Positions 40,822 to 42,029 of a DNA stretch of 42,029 bases are shown in pieces. A model generated the notes under the pieces. That model saw only the letters and a list, made by a program, of their open reading frames with translations. It did no database searches and had not been told where the DNA came from. The DNA is taken from the NCBI GenBank assembly GCA_017399765.1, contig JAFQBH010000003.1:1-42029 (forward strand), given 5' to 3'. Position 1 is the stretch's first letter. Every line of letters begins with the position of its first letter. A program made the position numbers and the translations under genes. The DNA is from Oscillospiraceae bacterium. GTDB taxonomy: Bacteria > Bacillota > Clostridia > Oscillospirales > Ruminococcaceae.

Positions 40822-42029
40822 AAAGAAAGATAATCGTTGCGGATTCCGCCGGTTTTTGCTTCGGGGTAAAACGCGCGGTCGGAATTGCGGAGGATTTTGC
40901 GGAAAAGGGAATTCCTGCGGTAACCCTTGGTGAAATCATACATAATCCGACGGTTGTTGAAGAACTTAGGGAAAAGGGAGTCTATCCGGTTGAAAGCGTT
41001 TCCGAAGTTCCCAAAGGAGCAACTTTGATACTCCGTTCACATGGAGTTCCGCTTTCGGTAATAGATGAACTTAATGAAAAGTGTATTCCCTACGCGGACG
41101 CAACCTGTCCCTTTGTTGCAAGGATCCACCGCATTGTGGCGGAAAGAACAGCGGCCGGAGATACCGTTATTATCACAGGAAATCCCGATCATGCGGAGGT
41201 TCGCGGCATTGTCGGACATGCCAAAGGTGATGTCCGTGTGGTGCGTAATTTAGCTGAATTGGAAGAACTTTCCAAAAATGAAGAAAATCTTTGTGCAAAA
41301 TGTATCACAATTGTATCGCAAACCACTTTTTTGCGGGCGGAATGGGAAAATTGCGAAAAATTTGCAAAAAAGGTATATACAAATTTATTAATTTTTGATA
41401 CAATATGTAATGATGCCTGTACTAAACAAAGCGAGGCGGACGCTCTTTCGCGCCGGTGCAATGGGATGATTGTAGTCGGTGGGCGGAAAAGTTCCAACAC
41501 CGCAAGGTTATGGGAGACCTGTGCGGCCAACTGTCCGACTGTTTTGATTGAGTATCCATCAGAACTAAAGCCGAATGATTGGAAAAATTGCGAAGTAATA
41601 GGCGTCACTGCCGGTGCATCAACCCCATACGGCATAATTAAGGAGGTACTACAAACCATGAGTGAAAACAAAGAAATCAGCTTTGAGGAAATGCTGGAAC
41701 AGTCCTTTGAAAAGGAAGAATCCAAATATGTAAGAAACGGCGAAAAAGTTCAGGCAACCGTTATGGTTGTTAAGGACACCGAAATTGTTGTCAGCGTTGG
41801 CAGCAAACACACCGGATTCGTTTCTTCCGAAGAACTTTCCGATGACCCCAGCGTAAAGCCTGCCGATATCGTTAAAGTAGGCGACGAGATCACCCTCAAA
41901 GTTCTGCACGTAAATGATGCCGACGGCACCATGACCCTTTCCAAAAAGAAAGTCGATGCAGAGAAAAACTTCCAGGTTGTTGAAGAAGCAGCCGGAACTG
42001 ACGAAATTTTGGAAGGAACTGTTGTCGAA
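40818..42029 (+). CDS. ispH: IspH - ribosomal protein S1 fusion (cut by window end)
   Basis: TTG at 40818 overlaps the cmk stop. Residues 1-280 are IspH (HMBPP reductase, last step of the MEP isoprenoid pathway), with three iron-sulfur Cys (GFCFGVKRA, ATCPFV, TICNDACTKQ), His in EIIHN and RSHGVP, and TAGASTPYGI. From residue 281 the frame runs on into S1-type RNA-binding domains (KVQATVMVVKDTEIVVSVG) and is open to the end. Such fusions are common in Clostridia. AAGGAGG in the junction precedes an in-frame ATG at 41658, so S1 may also be made alone. Confidence 0.93.
   Translation, partial: MKRKIIVADSAGFCFGVKRAVGIAEDFAEKGIPAVTLGEIIHNPTVVEELREKGVYPVESVSEVPKGATLILRSHGVPLSVIDELNEKCIPYADATCPFVARIHRIVAERTAAGDTVIITGNPDHAEVRGIVGHAKGDVRVVRNLAELEELSKNEENLCAKCITIVSQTTFLRAEWENCEKFAKKVYTNLLIFDTICNDACTKQSEADALSRRCNGMIVVGGRKSSNTARLWETCAANCPTVLIEYPSELKPNDWKNCEVIGVTAGASTPYGIIKEVLQTMSENKEISFEEMLEQSFEKEESKYVRNGEKVQATVMVVKDTEIVVSVGSKHTGFVSSEELSDDPSVKPADIVKVGDEITLKVLHVNDADGTMTLSKKKVDAEKNFQVVEEAAGTDEILEGTVVE

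Overview
The window reads as the chromosome of an anaerobic Firmicute of class Clostridia, probably an Oscillospiraceae-like gut lineage. The signs are strong AGGAGG ribosome sites with many TTG starts, textbook TTGACA-17-TATAAT promoters, a Rex regulator, an SdpR/SdpI pair, a TnpV gene, and the ispH-rpsA fusion next to cmk. The species assignment is inference; no rRNA or intact tRNA is present.

Layout. 1-3700: end of a moxR-DUF58-transglutaminase operon. 3700-11630: an accessory region holding a Fic protein with its own operator, a two-gene CBASS antiphage system (CD-NTase with AGS-C sensor plus a 2TM-NUDIX effector, clearly more AT-rich than its neighbours), and an integrative-element backbone (TnpV, RecA-like ATPase, MobC-like protein, tyrosine integrase, excisionase, divergent XRE repressor). 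A degenerate tRNA-like sequence at 11537-11630 is a possible attachment scar. 11777-17600: GMP synthase lacking its amidotransferase domain, SdpR/SdpI, an amidase lipoprotein, nitroreductase, acetyltransferase and HflX. 17640-20100: metal-responsive ArsR repressor plus Zn/Cd P-type ATPase with a His/Cys tail. 20100-24500: Rex, a sigma/anti-sigma pair, a MazG-like enzyme, two small unknown genes and GAPDH.

24680-33150: an orphan HATPase protein, a Crp/Fnr-controlled NitT/TauT-type ABC transporter, a GNAT, an alanyl-tRNA editing enzyme, an SDR reductase, a BlaI-like regulator with a stand-alone FakA-type domain, and a zinc-ribbon membrane protein. 33377-36770: PncC/CinA-like amidase, a small autoregulated XRE protein, a DUF7010 islet flanked by a divergent duplicate of the yebC 3' end, YebC, and an ArsP_2-type permease. 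36896-42029: polysaccharide deacetylase, a 60-residue protein with a likely CTG start, an RpiR regulator, and the housekeeping run BaiN-like flavoprotein, cmk and ispH-rpsA (cut by the window end).

The most unusual points are the regulated replication-type module of the element (an RBS-sequestering leader with a predicted counter-transcribed RNA), the CBASS cargo with its hairpin-overlapped promoter, the Fic operator made of three identical boxes, the yebC-end scar around DUF7010, the catalytic Cys to Ser change in the transglutaminase, the Rex protein that lacks its usual DNA-binding wing motif, and the in-frame ribosome site at the ispH/rpsA junction.
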